Source of the DNA: Bdellovibrionaceae bacterium UBA2466
GTDB lineage: Bacteria > Bdellovibrionota > FAC87 > UBA2466
Direction of reading: 5' to 3'
Assembly (NCBI GenBank): GCA_002342225.1
Contig: DDPO01000055.1
Span: 1-9,782, forward strand
Length of the DNA: 9,782 bases
Shown: piece after piece, positions 1 through 6,423 of the stretch
How positions within the stretch are numbered: the stretch's first letter is position 1
How the letters are laid out: every line of letters starts with the position of its first letter
Program-made: the position numbers and the translations under genes
Notes under the pieces: model-generated
Database searches by the model: none
What the model was told of the DNA's origin: nothing
The model's input: the letters and a program-made list of their open reading frames with translations, nothing else

Positions 1-75
1 ATCGCGAGGTTCAGCAAACACCTTCCACGTACAAGTGAGAAATAAGAACCAAAAAAAGTAATTAAACCACTTCAT
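1..75 (-). CDS. 5' end of an exported protein, function unknown (runs off left edge)
   Basis: The first 25 codons of a minus-strand gene are visible and stay open to the window edge. They encode a textbook Sec signal peptide: Met-Lys start, a hydrophobic core very rich in Trp and Phe (residues 3-17), then Val-Phe-Ala followed by Glu-Pro, a good signal peptidase I site after residue 21. A Cys lies at residue 15, but it is inside the core and is not a convincing lipobox. I chose the ATG at 75-73 because a GGGGG run (minus strand, 87-83) sits 7 bases before it; the in-frame ATG at 81-79 would place that run only one base away. Only the signal sequence is seen, so the mature protein cannot be identified. 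Its upstream region holds several operator-like repeats, listed separately. Confidence 0.65.
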   Translation of the reverse strand, partial: MKWFNYFFWFLFLTCTWKVFAEPRD

Positions 76-88
76 CTCCATGCCCCCA

Positions 89-107
89 CAGGGAAAGTGA
101 ATCCCTG
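89..107 (-). promoter_or_regulatory. Small hairpin just upstream of the left-edge gene
   Basis: CAGGGA (89-94) and TCCCTG (102-107) are inverted repeats around a 7-base loop. In the transcript of the left-edge exported-protein gene the stem would sit 1 base before the G-run used as ribosome binding site, so it could affect translation initiation. The stem is only 6 bp and could be chance. Confidence 0.3.
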
Positions 108-123
108 CCTGGCTCGTTTTCAA

Positions 124-142
124 TGCAAAGGCTGTGCAAAGG
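124..142. repeat. Two direct copies of TGCAAAGG spaced 11 bp apart
   Basis: TGCAAAGG occurs at 124-131 and again at 135-142, so the copies start exactly 11 bp apart, about one helical turn. They lie 50-70 bp upstream of the left-edge gene's start, where an activator or the sigma subunit could bind. On the minus strand each copy reads CCTTTGCA, and the TTTGCA part resembles a weak -35 box. Function is inference. Confidence 0.35.
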
Positions 143-177
143 AAATGAACAGTCGACAAGACTATTTACAACTTTTC

Positions 178-194
178 GTGACAAAATTTGTCAC
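178..194. promoter_or_regulatory. Perfect 17-bp palindrome, candidate operator
   Basis: GTGACAAA (178-185) and TTTGTCAC (187-194) form a perfect inverted repeat around one central base. Neither strand has a T-run after it, and the loop is too short for a stable RNA hairpin, so it looks like a binding site for a dimeric DNA-binding protein rather than a terminator. It lies about 100 bp upstream of the left-edge exported-protein gene and just past the end of the adenine deaminase gene, so the left-edge gene is the likely target. The binding protein is unknown. Confidence 0.45.
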
Positions 195-210
195 TTTCAG
201 GAGACCTTAA

Positions 211-226
211 GCCGCCATTAGGCGGC
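211..226 (-). terminator. Short GC hairpin over the adenine deaminase stop codon, weak terminator candidate
   Basis: GCCGCC (211-216) and GGCGGC (221-226) form a 6-bp all-GC stem with a 4-base loop, and the TAA stop of the deaminase gene (220-218) lies within the loop. No U-run follows on either strand, so it is not a classical intrinsic terminator. It may be a mRNA 3'-end stabiliser or a Rho-assisted pause. Confidence 0.3.
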
Positions 227-1909
227 ACTCACTGAGATAATCGAAAATTTCTCCACATCAACAAGTCCCTTATCTGTGAGCTTTAAGGTGGGAATCACGG
301 GGAGACTTAAAAAAGCAAGCTGAAGAAATGGCTCCGGCAAAACACAACCTATAGCTCGGCTCGCCTCTCTCAGTTTTATCAATTTTTTCTCAACCTCACT
401 GGGAGAAATCTCGGTCATCAATCCACCTAAAGGGAGAGCCAAATCGGCAAGCACAGTTCCATTCTGAACAACTACAAACCCCCCTTGGTGATCAATGAGG
501 GTCCGCAAGGCCACTTGCATATCTGACAAATTCGAGCCCACCGTAATGAGATTGTGGCTGTCATGCCCTACACTTGAAGCAATCGCACCCTTTAAACTTT
601 CACCAAAACCTTTCACGTAACCATTGGCAGGTTTTGACTGATGCCCGTAACGCTCTAGAACTGTGAGATAAGAAACACCCCTGCTATCATGTTTTGCAAT
701 TTCTCGCTGTGTGATAATTTTTCCGGGCTCGACAATAATAATATGAACTTTGCCCTGAGGCGCTTTGAGTTCATTAACTTCGGGAACATTAGCCCTCACC
801 GACTGTTTGGCTTGAGTGGATAATGCAAAACTAGGACTCAATTCACTCACTTTTTTTCCCTGAACCCAAACCTCTGAAATAGCAACTTGTTGTTCGTCAT
901 CGAGAACCACCAAATCGGCACTGTAACCAGGGGCAATAGCTCCTTTACGACAAACTCCTCGATCGAGTCCATAGTGATTAGCCACTGTGAAAGAGGCTGA
1001 ACGAAAAACAATCTCGGGAGGAATTCCATTTTTAATTGCAATCCGAATTAGATAATCAAGATGCCCCTCTTGTGAAATATCCAGCGGATTTCTATCATCC
1101 GTGCAAAATCCAATGCTGGTAGAAGTAGCCATATCAAGAAGTGGAACCAGAGTTTTTAAATCTTTAGCGACACTACCTTCACGAATCCAAACTTTCAGCC
1201 CCTTGATCAACTTTTCTCTCGCTTCATCCAAACGGGAGGATTCATGACAGGTCGAAATTCCAGTGGCAGCATAGGCTGACAATTCTCTTCCGTTCAACAA
1301 GGGACAGTGGCCGTCGATATTCAAATTAGAAAACCTTGTAAGTTTGTCCATTACCTCTCGGTCAGAATGGATAACTCCCGGAACATTCATCATCTCTGCT
1401 AAACCCAACGATTTTGGATGTTTAGCTAGTGGGATAAGATCCTCAACAGTCAAAATCCCAGCTCCATTTGTTTCCATGTGGGTAGCTGGAACACAGGAAC
1501 TCAACATGACCCTAAGGTCCATTGACATGTTTTCAGCAGACTTCAAAAAATATTCAATGCCAGAGACTCCACTTACATTCGCAAGCTCATGCGGGTCGCA
1601 AATAGCGGTAGTAGTGCCCTTTGTTAGAACCACAGATTCAAAATGGGTTGGAACCAAACAGGAGCTTTCTATGTGCACGTGTGCGTCAATAAATCCAGGC
1701 ACTAATTTTTTTCCTTTGAGATCAATAGTCCTATTAGACTTTAACCCCGATTCAAGAGCCACTATCGAACCATCAATAATTCCTACTTCCCCCTGTCTCC
1801 AAACACAGGAAAAAACATCGAGATAGCTAACGTTTTTAAATAGTGTGTCACAGGGGATTCGCCCCATGGCTGCATCTACTCGGCGTTGTAATCTTTTCTG
1901 GATGTCCAT
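218..1909 (-). CDS. ade: Adenine deaminase
   Basis: Hydrolyses adenine to hypoxanthine and ammonia (purine salvage), a cytosolic amidohydrolase-fold enzyme with a binuclear metal site. The 563-residue length matches the family (about 570-590). The visible sequence has the metal-binding HVH of the motif HVHIESS (77-83), then CDPHE (104-108), GHCP (200-203), CHES (221-224) and the CTDD motif (269-272) carrying the catalytic-region aspartates, followed by the typical GAIAPGYSADLVVLDD segment (323-338). The C-terminal adenine-deaminase domain is present, with SVGHDSHN at 446-453. The start ATG (1909-1907) follows a GAGGA box (minus strand, 1920-1916) at a normal distance. The gene stands alone and is divergent from the C39-like peptidase, with 71 bases between starts. 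There is no sign of damage. Family assignment is firm; the physiological role (salvage of scavenged purines) is inferred. Confidence 0.95.
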   Translation of the reverse strand: MDIQKRLQRRVDAAMGRIPCDTLFKNVSYLDVFSCVWRQGEVGIIDGSIVALESGLKSNRTIDLKGKKLVPGFIDAHVHIESSCLVPTHFESVVLTKGTTTAICDPHELANVSGVSGIEYFLKSAENMSMDLRVMLSSCVPATHMETNGAGILTVEDLIPLAKHPKSLGLAEMMNVPGVIHSDREVMDKLTRFSNLNIDGHCPLLNGRELSAYAATGISTCHESSRLDEAREKLIKGLKVWIREGSVAKDLKTLVPLLDMATSTSIGFCTDDRNPLDISQEGHLDYLIRIAIKNGIPPEIVFRSASFTVANHYGLDRGVCRKGAIAPGYSADLVVLDDEQQVAISEVWVQGKKVSELSPSFALSTQAKQSVRANVPEVNELKAPQGKVHIIIVEPGKIITQREIAKHDSRGVSYLTVLERYGHQSKPANGYVKGFGESLKGAIASSVGHDSHNLITVGSNLSDMQVALRTLIDHQGGFVVVQNGTVLADLALPLGGLMTEISPSEVEKKLIKLREASRAIGCVLPEPFLQLAFLSLPVIPTLKLTDKGLVDVEKFSIISVSAA

Positions 1910-1935
1910 TTATTTTCCTCGTTTGACTTTAACTC

Positions 1936-1941
1936 ATTCTA
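1936..1941 (-). promoter_or_regulatory. Candidate -10 box for the adenine deaminase gene
   Basis: The minus strand reads TAGAAT here, one mismatch from TATAAT, and would start a transcript near 1929 with a leader of about 20 bases that contains the ribosome binding site. The -35 region at 17 bp spacing (TTTTCT) is poor, so this is only a candidate. Confidence 0.3.
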
Positions 1942-1963
1942 AAGTTTTCAAACAGGAAAGAAA

Positions 1964-1984
1964 ATGCTGAAATATTGTTTATGA
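1964..1984 (+). CDS. Six-codon leader peptide ORF (MLKYCL) ahead of the C39-like peptidase gene
   Basis: An ATG at 1964-1966 is preceded at ideal distance (6 bases) by AGGAAAG (1954-1960), the only good ribosome binding site in this gap. The frame encodes Met-Leu-Lys-Tyr-Cys-Leu and stops at TGA 1982-1984, overlapping the peptidase ATG (1981-1983) in an ATGA arrangement. That is the layout of a translationally coupled leader: ribosomes terminating here could restart on the peptidase gene, which has no Shine-Dalgarno sequence of its own. The peptide is too short to judge by composition, and the site could instead be a distant ribosome binding site for the TTG at 1975 (16-17 bases away, too far by normal rules). 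Confidence 0.4.
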   Translation: MLKYCL

Positions 1985-2628
1985 AGCATCTTAGACTAGC
2001 AACTATTTTGACTGGGCTACTCATCTTCTTCAACTCAACAACACCCGCAGTATATTCGGAACCTGAAAAACCCAAGCCCAAACTTTTACCAGTGCCCATT
2101 GTCCGGCAAGCCACACCCTACAGCTGTGGCGCTGCTGCTCTTCAAGCGGCGCTTTTATATTGGCAGATAAGTACAGATGGAGAAGAAGCGCTTCATGCAC
2201 CTCTGCAAACCGACAAAGAAAATGGCACTCACCCTCTTTCTATTTTAAAACTAGCCCAAAACCTAGGATTGAAAGCTGATTTAAAAAATCAAACCAGTAT
2301 CAAAGAAATTGAAGATGCAATTGATAGAAAAGAACCCGTCATTGTTGATTATCAGGCCTGGGGGGGTGCAGAAACCAAAGATTACACGGATGTTTGGGAT
2401 TCAGGTCACTATGGTGTTGTAGTGGGGTATGATAAAACGCATCTCTTTTTAATGGATCCCCTACTGCCCTCCTCCTATGGGAAATTAGAGAGACAAGATT
2501 TTGAAAGAAGATGGCATGATGTAGAAACTCGATTTGGAAAATTTGAGTACTTTATTCGATCTGCAATTTTTATTTCCGGCAATGAAAGTTTGAAAAGTTT
2601 TCCAGCAGAAATCAAAATCATCGACTAG
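1981..2628 (+). CDS. Secreted C39-like (papain-fold) cysteine peptidase
   Basis: A 215-residue protein from the ATG at 1981, with a signal peptide (Lys-His-Leu-Arg, then a hydrophobic core to about residue 18 and a likely cleavage before Glu-Pro near 27). The mature part carries the C39 signature: oxyanion Gln43, catalytic Cys49 in the TPYSCGAAALQ segment, His143 in SGHYGVVVGYD, and Asp159 in LFLMDP. Classical C39 domains cleave double-glycine leader peptides and sit at the N-terminus of bacteriocin ABC exporters; here the domain is free-standing and exported, with no transporter or double-glycine precursor nearby, so the substrate is unknown. It might be a periplasmic or secreted protease, or a peptide-bond or isopeptide hydrolase of the same fold. 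The start is uncertain: a TTG at 1975 adds two residues, and both lack a near ribosome binding site (see the leader ORF). It converges on plsC and shares its stop codon. Confidence 0.8.
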   Translation: MKHLRLATILTGLLIFFNSTTPAVYSEPEKPKPKLLPVPIVRQATPYSCGAAALQAALLYWQISTDGEEALHAPLQTDKENGTHPLSILKLAQNLGLKADLKNQTSIKEIEDAIDRKEPVIVDYQAWGGAETKDYTDVWDSGHYGVVVGYDKTHLFLMDPLLPSSYGKLERQDFERRWHDVETRFGKFEYFIRSAIFISGNESLKSFPAEIKIID

Positions 2629-3359
2629 GTGAACGATGATCTAATTTCATTTAAATGACCAATCATTAACTCATATGTCTGTTGAGTTAGCTCATTAACA
2701 TCAGTTTCTGTTTTTCCTTGAGTTGAGATTGGGGGCAACACCCGAATATTGATTGTACCTTTCCGCAATATTTTATTTTCAAAACTTACCAAATCACCAA
2801 ACTCCGAAATAATGATCGGCACTAGAGGTACTTGAGCAGCAATGGCCAGATGAAATGCCCCCTTTTTGAAGGGTAACATTCCTTTTCCTGAACGGTTTCT
2901 TGTTCCTTCTGGCAAAATTCCAATTGCAAGATGTTTGTTCTTAACAGCATCGACAGCTTCATCAATCTGGGAAATAGCTTTCCTTTTATTTTTTCGATCG
3001 ATCATCACACCGCCCGAAAACTTAAAAAGCCAACCAAACAAAGGAATATAGGCGATCTCTTTTTTGCCGATGGCCACCGTATTAGGTGGGCACATAGCTC
3101 CATAGATGGCCACATCTAGAGCACTTTGATGGTTCCCAATGAAAATACAAGGGTGACAAACACTGAGATTTTCCTCGCCCTCGATATTCAATTTGATTCC
3201 GAGAATTGGAAAAATGCCAAGGGCTAGAAAATTGACTGTTTTAGCGAAAACTGAGGAACGTTGTTTGCTGATCAAAGCCACAAAAAGGAAAATAATGCTT
3301 GTAAGAAATGTCCAAACAAGTACTGCCAGGAGTTTCAAATAAAAAAAGATTGTATCCAT
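2625..3359 (-). CDS. plsC: 1-acyl-sn-glycerol-3-phosphate acyltransferase (PlsC type)
   Basis: Transfers an acyl chain to lysophosphatidic acid to give phosphatidic acid in phospholipid synthesis, at the inner face of the cytoplasmic membrane. The 244-residue protein has an N-terminal hydrophobic segment (about 4-30), then the family blocks in order: NHQSALD (76-82, the catalytic HX4D with His77 and Asp82), GGVMIDR (116-122), PEGTR (150-154), KKGAFHLA (165-172) and VPLVPI (177-182). Length is normal. The start ATG at 3359-3357 has only a weak upstream purine signal, and a strong terminator of the preceding gene ends about 24 bases before it, so its promoter is not obvious. Its TAG stop lies in a CTAG that also ends the convergent peptidase gene. 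PlsC family members vary in acyl acceptor, so a paralogue with another lyso-lipid substrate is possible. Confidence 0.92.
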   Translation of the reverse strand: MDTIFFYLKLLAVLVWTFLTSIIFLFVALISKQRSSVFAKTVNFLALGIFPILGIKLNIEGEENLSVCHPCIFIGNHQSALDVAIYGAMCPPNTVAIGKKEIAYIPLFGWLFKFSGGVMIDRKNKRKAISQIDEAVDAVKNKHLAIGILPEGTRNRSGKGMLPFKKGAFHLAIAAQVPLVPIIISEFGDLVSFENKILRKGTINIRVLPPISTQGKTETDVNELTQQTYELMIGHLNEIRSSFT

Positions 3360-3383
3360 GACCGCAGTCTACCCGAGGGCCCG

Positions 3384-3423
3384 AAATAAAAAAAGGAGGG
3401 AATGAGCGAACCCATTCCCTCCT
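3384..3423 (-). terminator. Strong intrinsic terminator of the thioredoxin-like gene
   Basis: On the minus strand AGGAGGGAATG (3423-3413) pairs perfectly with CATTCCCTCCT (3404-3394). Two further inner pairs (a G-T and a G-C) close a TTCG tetraloop, giving a stem of about 13 bp. It is followed by seven T, an A and three T. It lies about 22 bases past the stop codon of the thioredoxin-like gene. On the plus strand no T-run follows, so it acts in one direction only. Confidence 0.9.
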
Positions 3424-3444
3424 GCTTTCCTAACTTCTTTAAGA

Positions 3445-3948
3445 CTATTCTTCTAAATGACAACCCTCTTTTTGAAGTTTTTCGACCGCAGCTATGATAG
3501 CTTCCTCTTCCTCGTAACCCCAAGCACCCTCGGTAGATTCGACAACTTTGCCTTGGCAATTGATGACATATGTAGAGGGGTATCCTGAGGTTCCTAATTG
3601 CTTAATCAACTTCCTTGAACTGTCTTTGAGTACTGCATGATTAGGATTATGTTTTTTAATCCATGTTGCATAGGATGCATCGTCTCTATCAACTCCAACA
3701 TCTAGAACCTGTACTCTTGAATCATTAGCAAACATTGAAGCTAAAGCATTCACTCTTGGCGCATTTTGGTTACAGTACGGGCAAGTTAGAAAATAAGCCT
3801 CAACTACAAAAATGCCTTCAGGGTGGTCTGTCATTTTGTAGTTGCCGCCGGAACCGTTCATAATAGGTAATTCAACAGGGCTAACAGCAAACAAATTAAA
3901 ATTGATTAATGTGATGAAGAGAAGTGCGGTTAATCCAAGAGTTCTCAT
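3445..3948 (-). CDS. Periplasmic thioredoxin-fold oxidoreductase, TlpA-like
   Basis: A 167-residue exported protein. Residues 1-21 form a signal peptide ending Leu-Phe-Ala before Val-Ser-Pro. The thioredoxin fold follows: beta-strand FVVEAYFL, active-site CPYC (Cys56, Cys59), the helix after it, and the cis-proline region GYPSTYVIN with Pro124. Further cysteines at 131 and 163 lie outside the active site. CPYC is also the DsbC/glutaredoxin-type active site, so this could reduce, oxidise or isomerise disulfides; the sequence alone does not decide. The ATG (3948-3946) follows GGGAG at 8 bases. It has its own promoter (see 4037-4065) and terminator, so it is a single-gene transcript. It sits next to a Cys-rich exported metallopeptidase, which is a possible but unproven substrate. 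Confidence 0.85.
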   Translation of the reverse strand: MRTLGLTALLFITLINFNLFAVSPVELPIMNGSGGNYKMTDHPEGIFVVEAYFLTCPYCNQNAPRVNALASMFANDSRVQVLDVGVDRDDASYATWIKKHNPNHAVLKDSSRKLIKQLGTSGYPSTYVINCQGKVVESTEGAWGYEEEEAIIAAVEKLQKEGCHLEE

Positions 3949-4036
3949 GCGATGGTCTCCCTTTATTTGTTTACGGCAATTGAATAGGACTTGAGATAAC
4001 TGATCTACTCTCTACAGAATTCCACAATATTTCTTT

Positions 4037-4065
4037 ATTATATAGGTGTTCGAGGCGTTTGTCGT
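4037..4065 (-). promoter_or_regulatory. Sigma70-type promoter of the thioredoxin-like gene
   Basis: On the minus strand a perfect TATAAT (4042-4037) lies 17 bp downstream of ACGACA (4065-4060), which matches four of six -35 bases. Transcription would start near 4030, giving a leader of about 80 bases before the ATG at 3948. This is the best promoter in the window. Confidence 0.7.
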
Positions 4066-4087
4066 GATCTCCTGTTAAGACTCAAAA

Positions 4088-5818
4088 CTAACGCTCACAG
4101 GCAATATCTCGGAGGGGTTTGCAACCGGCAGCTTTTCTGATTTGCGGATGACCAAAAATGATTTTCTCGATTCGTCGTTTAGAGGGTGGATGGGATTCGG
4201 AGGAAATTACAGTATCTTTTACAACATTCTTAAAAATGGAAGAAACAGTTTCCGCTGACTCTTTTTGGGCCTCAAACCGTTGTTTACATACATGCCCTGC
4301 AAATACCGAAACCAGTCCCAGCCTTTCTTCCGAAGTCTTAAGGGGATTTCCCGACAAGTAATCAGCTAAGACCTGACTCGATATCCAGTCGGCAATAGCC
4401 TCCTCGGTCTGGCTTTCACGTTGCTCAGGATTCAAACAGCCTGGATATTTTGAGAGTGCGTCAACGATTTGACGCTCGTCTTTGTTGGCATCATAGTTTG
4501 GCTCGCGATATTCTAGGCGAGTCTTAACGACCTCCGAAGCTATTCGTCGAAGCTCTTTGTCATCAACTCCTCGAAATCCATGCTTTACAGCGAGGCACTT
4601 TGATACATTCTGAAAAGGGTATTGTTGAGGTGATACCCCGGGAATTTCAGGTTTAATAATTTCTTTCCTTATAAAGTACTGAACAGCTTCATCACCAGCC
4701 AATAAGGGGAAGGGGAAAGCTGTCATATTGCTCTGTTTGTTTATTGCGATCAACAATCGAAACATTCTTAGTTTGTTAGAGTCACTGTTGATCTCTTGGA
4801 TAATTCGTCTTTGCCCCCCCTGAACTGCTTTCACAAGTTTAGAGCTCACTATTTCGTAGGTACCAAACTGCGATAGACACGGAGAAATGGCGTGCCCTAT
4901 TTCATGAGACACGATTTGAATAATTGCTGACTCTGAAAGAAAATAGGTCGCTGGACAAAGTGTAACGGTGTTGTCGTGAGGACGATAAAACGCATTGGGA
5001 AGTCCCGGAATACACTCTTGTTCATACAAATCGGATTTTGGATCAAATTCGATCAATTTTACACTGGTTATTTTGCGAACGATTCGTTGATCTGCTTGCG
5101 ACAAGCTTGTTTCATCTAAACCGTTTCTGATTAATGAGATGACTCGCTTTTTCGCAAATTCAAAATATTTCTCAGCGAGTTGTTTTTTTCCGCTTGGAAG
5201 TTCTCGGATTAAATTTTCGTTTGCAGTTGCTTCAAGTGAATTTTGAGCTAACCGCTGTAAAGACTTCATTTCGTCGAAAATCAATTGAAATTGTTCTGCT
5301 TGCTCTTGGCGCAAAAGAGCAGTGAATCGACTCGCCACCTCTCTGTGAGACACTAGTTTATTAGCTTGAGGATTTTCTGGAGGCCACGGAAGCTCGATGT
5401 CTGGCTTAACTGATCGTTTTTTGTCGAAAACTGCTTCAATGAACTCGGTAAAATTATTTGCGACGTAAAACCTGAAGGTTGGATGCATTTGTTCGTTTGA
5501 AATGTCGCTGAGCACTTGAACAACTCTTTGTTTCAACTTAAGGTATTGTGAGCTGTTTTTTTCTTCAATTGCAATTTTCCGCTTTAGGATTGACTGAGAT
5601 AGCTTATCAGCCTCCTGATGAGACATCGCAACCATATTAAAAAGGGTGCTACCATCGGTTAATTGGATTTTATCTGGCCCGTCGGGATTAAAAACCTTGC
5701 AGGAATCGGTAATGACTTCAAAATTACAGGGATCCTCTATTGAAGCCGATGCCAAGATGATTTGACCAATGAGAAGAAGACTCGAAACTACAATTCTTGA
5801 AATCAAAACTCTCATCAT
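4088..5818 (-). CDS. Exported, Cys-rich M48-like zinc metallopeptidase with long insert
   Basis: A 576-residue protein with a signal peptide (about 1-25, ending Ala-Ser-Ala-Ser). The zincin helix HEIGH is at 305-309 within the segment QIVSHEIGHA. Downstream lies EAIAD (473-477), which fits the gluzincin third ligand pattern ExxAD of M48 peptidases, and SHPPSKRRI (542-550), matching the family's C-terminal His-Pro...Arg motif. Order and motifs fit M48 (HtpX/BepA/Oma1 type), but about 160 residues separate HEIGH from the third ligand, far more than usual, so this is a divergent member with an insert. The N-terminal half (60-250) is helical and charged and matches nothing I recognise. Ten cysteines follow the signal, suggesting disulfides. 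It starts 11 bases after the barrel gene's stop with no Shine-Dalgarno sequence, so it is probably translated by coupling. Two ATGs are adjacent at the start. Substrate unknown; envelope protein quality control or secreted proteolysis are both possible. Confidence 0.7.
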   Translation of the reverse strand: MMRVLISRIVVSSLLLIGQIILASASIEDPCNFEVITDSCKVFNPDGPDKIQLTDGSTLFNMVAMSHQEADKLSQSILKRKIAIEEKNSSQYLKLKQRVVQVLSDISNEQMHPTFRFYVANNFTEFIEAVFDKKRSVKPDIELPWPPENPQANKLVSHREVASRFTALLRQEQAEQFQLIFDEMKSLQRLAQNSLEATANENLIRELPSGKKQLAEKYFEFAKKRVISLIRNGLDETSLSQADQRIVRKITSVKLIEFDPKSDLYEQECIPGLPNAFYRPHDNTVTLCPATYFLSESAIIQIVSHEIGHAISPCLSQFGTYEIVSSKLVKAVQGGQRRIIQEINSDSNKLRMFRLLIAINKQSNMTAFPFPLLAGDEAVQYFIRKEIIKPEIPGVSPQQYPFQNVSKCLAVKHGFRGVDDKELRRIASEVVKTRLEYREPNYDANKDERQIVDALSKYPGCLNPEQRESQTEEAIADWISSQVLADYLSGNPLKTSEERLGLVSVFAGHVCKQRFEAQKESAETVSSIFKNVVKDTVISSESHPPSKRRIEKIIFGHPQIRKAAGCKPLRDIACER

Positions 5819-5829
5819 AATTCAGACTA

Positions 5830-6378
5830 TTAGTCGTTTGGCTTACGGCTAGCCGATGTTCTCAGTTGAAAACGCAACCCAAAAGTAGGGCCCGAGAAAT
5901 TTTTAGCATTAGCCATATGCAAATAACTACCTGCCAAAATCATTCTCCATCCACCACCCAGACCGAACCCTAATCCCAAACCACTCTCAACAACATAGTG
6001 GCTGCGCTCATTGAAATTAAATTGTCGCATCTGCCCCTCTCCATAACCTAAAAGAAGGCTAGCTTCAAAAACGACTGATTTACTTAGGGAGTGATCCACA
6101 CCCAAGGTAAGCCCGCCATAGTATATTTTTTCCTGATTGATGCTGAGACCGGTAGGAGCACCAAAATATGCAGCGAGTCCCATATAGACCTGAGAGGTTC
6201 CGAAATATCCGCCCCACCTTCCCCCGACTAGCCAGCCAATATTTGGTTGCAGGTTTGCCTTGAAACCTTTGATATCGAAACCCACTTTTCCCCGAAAACC
6301 ATCGTCGGCAGAGAAAGCAGAAACAGATAAAAATAAAAAGATAAGTTTATAAAGAAGGAATTGTTTCATTTTTTTCAT
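5830..6378 (-). CDS. Small outer-membrane beta-barrel protein, function unknown
   Basis: A 182-residue protein with a signal peptide (Lys-Lys-Met-Lys, hydrophobic core 7-20, cleavage near Ser23). The mature chain is rich in Gly and aromatic residues in alternating strands, and I count about eight: near 28-42, 46-58, 62-73, 84-95, 101-113, 126-140, 143-155 and 162-173. This fits an 8-stranded barrel of the OmpA/OmpW/PagP size class, but no family motif is clear. The last strand is followed by a hydrophilic tail of about nine residues, so the usual C-terminal aromatic assembly signal is not at the end. The start (6378-6376) is preceded by a weak GAG at 10 bases. It is the first gene of a probable operon with the M48-like peptidase, 11 bases apart, so the pair may act together at the outer membrane. 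Confidence 0.7.
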   Translation of the reverse strand: MKKMKQFLLYKLIFLFLSVSAFSADDGFRGKVGFDIKGFKANLQPNIGWLVGGRWGGYFGTSQVYMGLAAYFGAPTGLSINQEKIYYGGLTLGVDHSLSKSVVFEASLLLGYGEGQMRQFNFNERSHYVVESGLGLGFGLGGGWRMILAGSYLHMANAKNFSGPTFGLRFQLRTSASRKPND

Positions 6379-6423
6379 AGATTGAGATCTCTTAAATAAC
6401 TATCGGAATAATTGACTCAAAAC

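Noticed and set aside
1344..1826. 160-codon plus-strand open frame inside the adenine deaminase gene
   Set aside because: It lies wholly antisense to a gene with full family motifs, has no ribosome binding site or recognisable domain, and is a frame shadow.
3335..3559. 74-codon minus-strand frame across the thioredoxin-like 3' end and its terminator
   Set aside because: It overlaps a well-supported gene out of frame and reads through the terminator hairpin; its Arg/Gly/Ser-rich product looks non-genic.
5825..5835. GACT-ATT-AGTC inverted repeat at the barrel gene stop
   Set aside because: The 4-bp AT-containing stem is too weak to be a terminator, and the next gene begins 11 bases later in the same operon.
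6384..6391. GAGATCTC palindrome just upstream of the barrel gene
   Set aside because: Only 8 bp with no extension or spacing; such self-complementary octamers occur by chance and it overlaps the start region.
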